Below are positions 63,501 through 64,000 of a stretch of 64,000 bases of DNA, in pieces. A program made the translations under genes and the position numbers. Numbering within the stretch: the stretch's first letter is position 1; each line of letters begins with the position of its first letter. Origin of the DNA: Plasmopara viticola (taxonomy: Eukaryota > Oomycota > Peronosporomycetes > Peronosporales > Peronosporaceae); contig MBPM02000147.1 of the NCBI GenBank assembly GCA_001695595.3, positions 40,180-104,179 on the forward strand, in the 5' to 3' direction. Below the pieces are notes generated by a model that was given only the letters and a program-made list of their open reading frames with translations, had not been told where the DNA came from and did no database searches.

Positions 63501-63572
63501 CGGCCTCACCGGGAATCGAACCCGGGACCTCTCGCACCCGAAGCGAGAATCATACCACTAGACCACGAGGCC
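63501..63572 (-). tRNA. tRNA-Pro(CGG) copy 43, discriminator changed
   Basis: The body is identical, but the base after the acceptor is G instead of C on the tRNA strand (plus strand gtcgcggcc). This could affect prolyl-tRNA synthetase recognition. Last tRNA in the window; the next unit begins before 64000. Confidence 0.88.
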
Positions 63573-64000
63573 AGCTTGGGCCCGTCATTTATATGCAGCT
63601 ACACAGGCTTGTTTTCTCTCTTCTGCGCGATACCGGCAGGTGCCACAACACATTCAAGCCACTTTCATCACTCCCGCTCCTATATTTTATCGTAGCAGAG
63701 GACCAAATTATAGGATCGTACTGACAATCTACCATCCGCCATTTTGCTGCAGTATTCCCTTAATGCTAATCCTTAACTTCTCTTAGTTTCATTTTTGTGT
63801 CTAGCATATTCACGAACATTTAAATTGCAATACAATAGCGTTGATCCGAAGGTGTCATGAAGTTGCTCAAAACAAAGTGCTATCGTCCTTTAAAAGCAAT
63901 ACGCAAACAAGTCAATCGTCATACCAAAGTCGACAATTAAGTTTGAACGAATTAAGATCCACGGACGCTGCTGCAATAAAAGGTGTATCAGCAAAGCTGT

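Larger units (their letters stand above)
41300..64000 (-). repeat. tandem array of ~515-bp units each carrying tRNA-Pro(CGG)
   Basis: Head-to-tail units, typical period 514-515 bp (range about 506-525), run from about 41300 to the end of the window and beyond. Each unit has, on the minus strand: a 5' flank with a TATA-like word, a 72-nt tRNA-Pro(CGG), a T4 run about 30 nt downstream, and about 440 bp of spacer. The leftmost unit is diverged and its tRNA is dead; units 1-31 are almost identical; units from about 57.8 kb carry more indels. Open frames repeated in every unit are by-products: they run through the tRNA and its complement. Confidence 0.97.

Noticed and set aside
41885..63695. A 105-codon open frame (GTG start, beginning with YQQSCLN) repeated in almost every array unit, plus a 71-codon ATG frame ending near PKRESYH
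   Set aside because: These frames run through the tRNA gene or its complement. They are conserved only because the whole unit is homogenised, and they shift or break wherever a unit has an indel.
41300..64000. CRISPR-like or satellite-only interpretation
   Set aside because: Spacers between tRNAs are themselves repeated, period is about 515 bp, and each unit holds a full tRNA with A and B boxes.

Overview
The window reads as nuclear DNA of an oomycete, probably a Peronosporales or downy-mildew type (inference). Reasons: genes with short GT-AG introns at tight spacing; a core-promoter motif at 17986 resembling the oomycete initiator; a polypyrimidine-tract-binding-like protein and a cGMP-dependent-kinase-like protein with three cyclic-nucleotide domains; and repeat-rich flanks around a gene-dense island. 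It is not bacterial: there are no operons and many genes only assemble after splicing.

Layout. 1-9684: remains of two non-LTR (LINE) retrotransposons. One is truncated at the left edge (1 to about 1880). The other is nearly full length (about 3584-9684) with ORF1, endonuclease, reverse transcriptase, C-terminal zinc-finger region and an A-rich tail, but with stops and frameshifts throughout. A tRNA-Lys-derived repeat unit sits directly upstream of it. 10174-11451: a DNA element with terminal inverted repeats of about 165 bp. 11460-15200: a decaying tandem series of tRNA-Lys-derived units of about 550 bp that flips orientation at about 12503. 15200-17985: no gene I can support.

18175-29447 is a compact gene island: ARF1-type GTPase, V-ATPase subunit F, an unrecognised spliced gene, the U1-snRNP splicing factor PRPF39, a second unrecognised spliced gene, UTP23, a three-CNB PKG-like kinase and an Sfi1-like coiled-coil gene. 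Neighbours are 50-300 bp apart and mostly convergent or divergent. Several have small exons that are easy to miss. 29448-35232 holds decayed sequence including a possible Rab pseudogene. 35233-39062 carries a second ARF1 gene (protein identical to the first except one residue) and a PTB-like gene with four RRMs. 40131-41280 holds one more tRNA-Lys unit and a fragment with features of a Polinton or virus-like adenain-type protease.

41300-64000 is the striking part: a head-to-tail array of about 515-bp units, each with one tRNA-Pro(CGG) gene on the minus strand. There are 43 tRNA copies in the window plus one decayed leftmost copy, and the array continues past the right edge. About 36 copies have an identical 72-nt tRNA. 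Each unit also carries an upstream TATA-like element and a downstream T-run. Flank variants shared between distant units point to unequal exchange or gene conversion. The tRNA-Lys series at 11.5-15.2 kb has the same design (one tRNA per unit of about 550 bp) in an advanced state of decay, so the locus may show two ages of the same kind of process.

Functionally the island is housekeeping: vesicle traffic (ARF), vacuolar acidification, pre-mRNA splicing (PRPF39, PTB-like), ribosome assembly (UTP23), cyclic-nucleotide signalling and possibly centrosome or basal-body structure. The genes are not a pathway.
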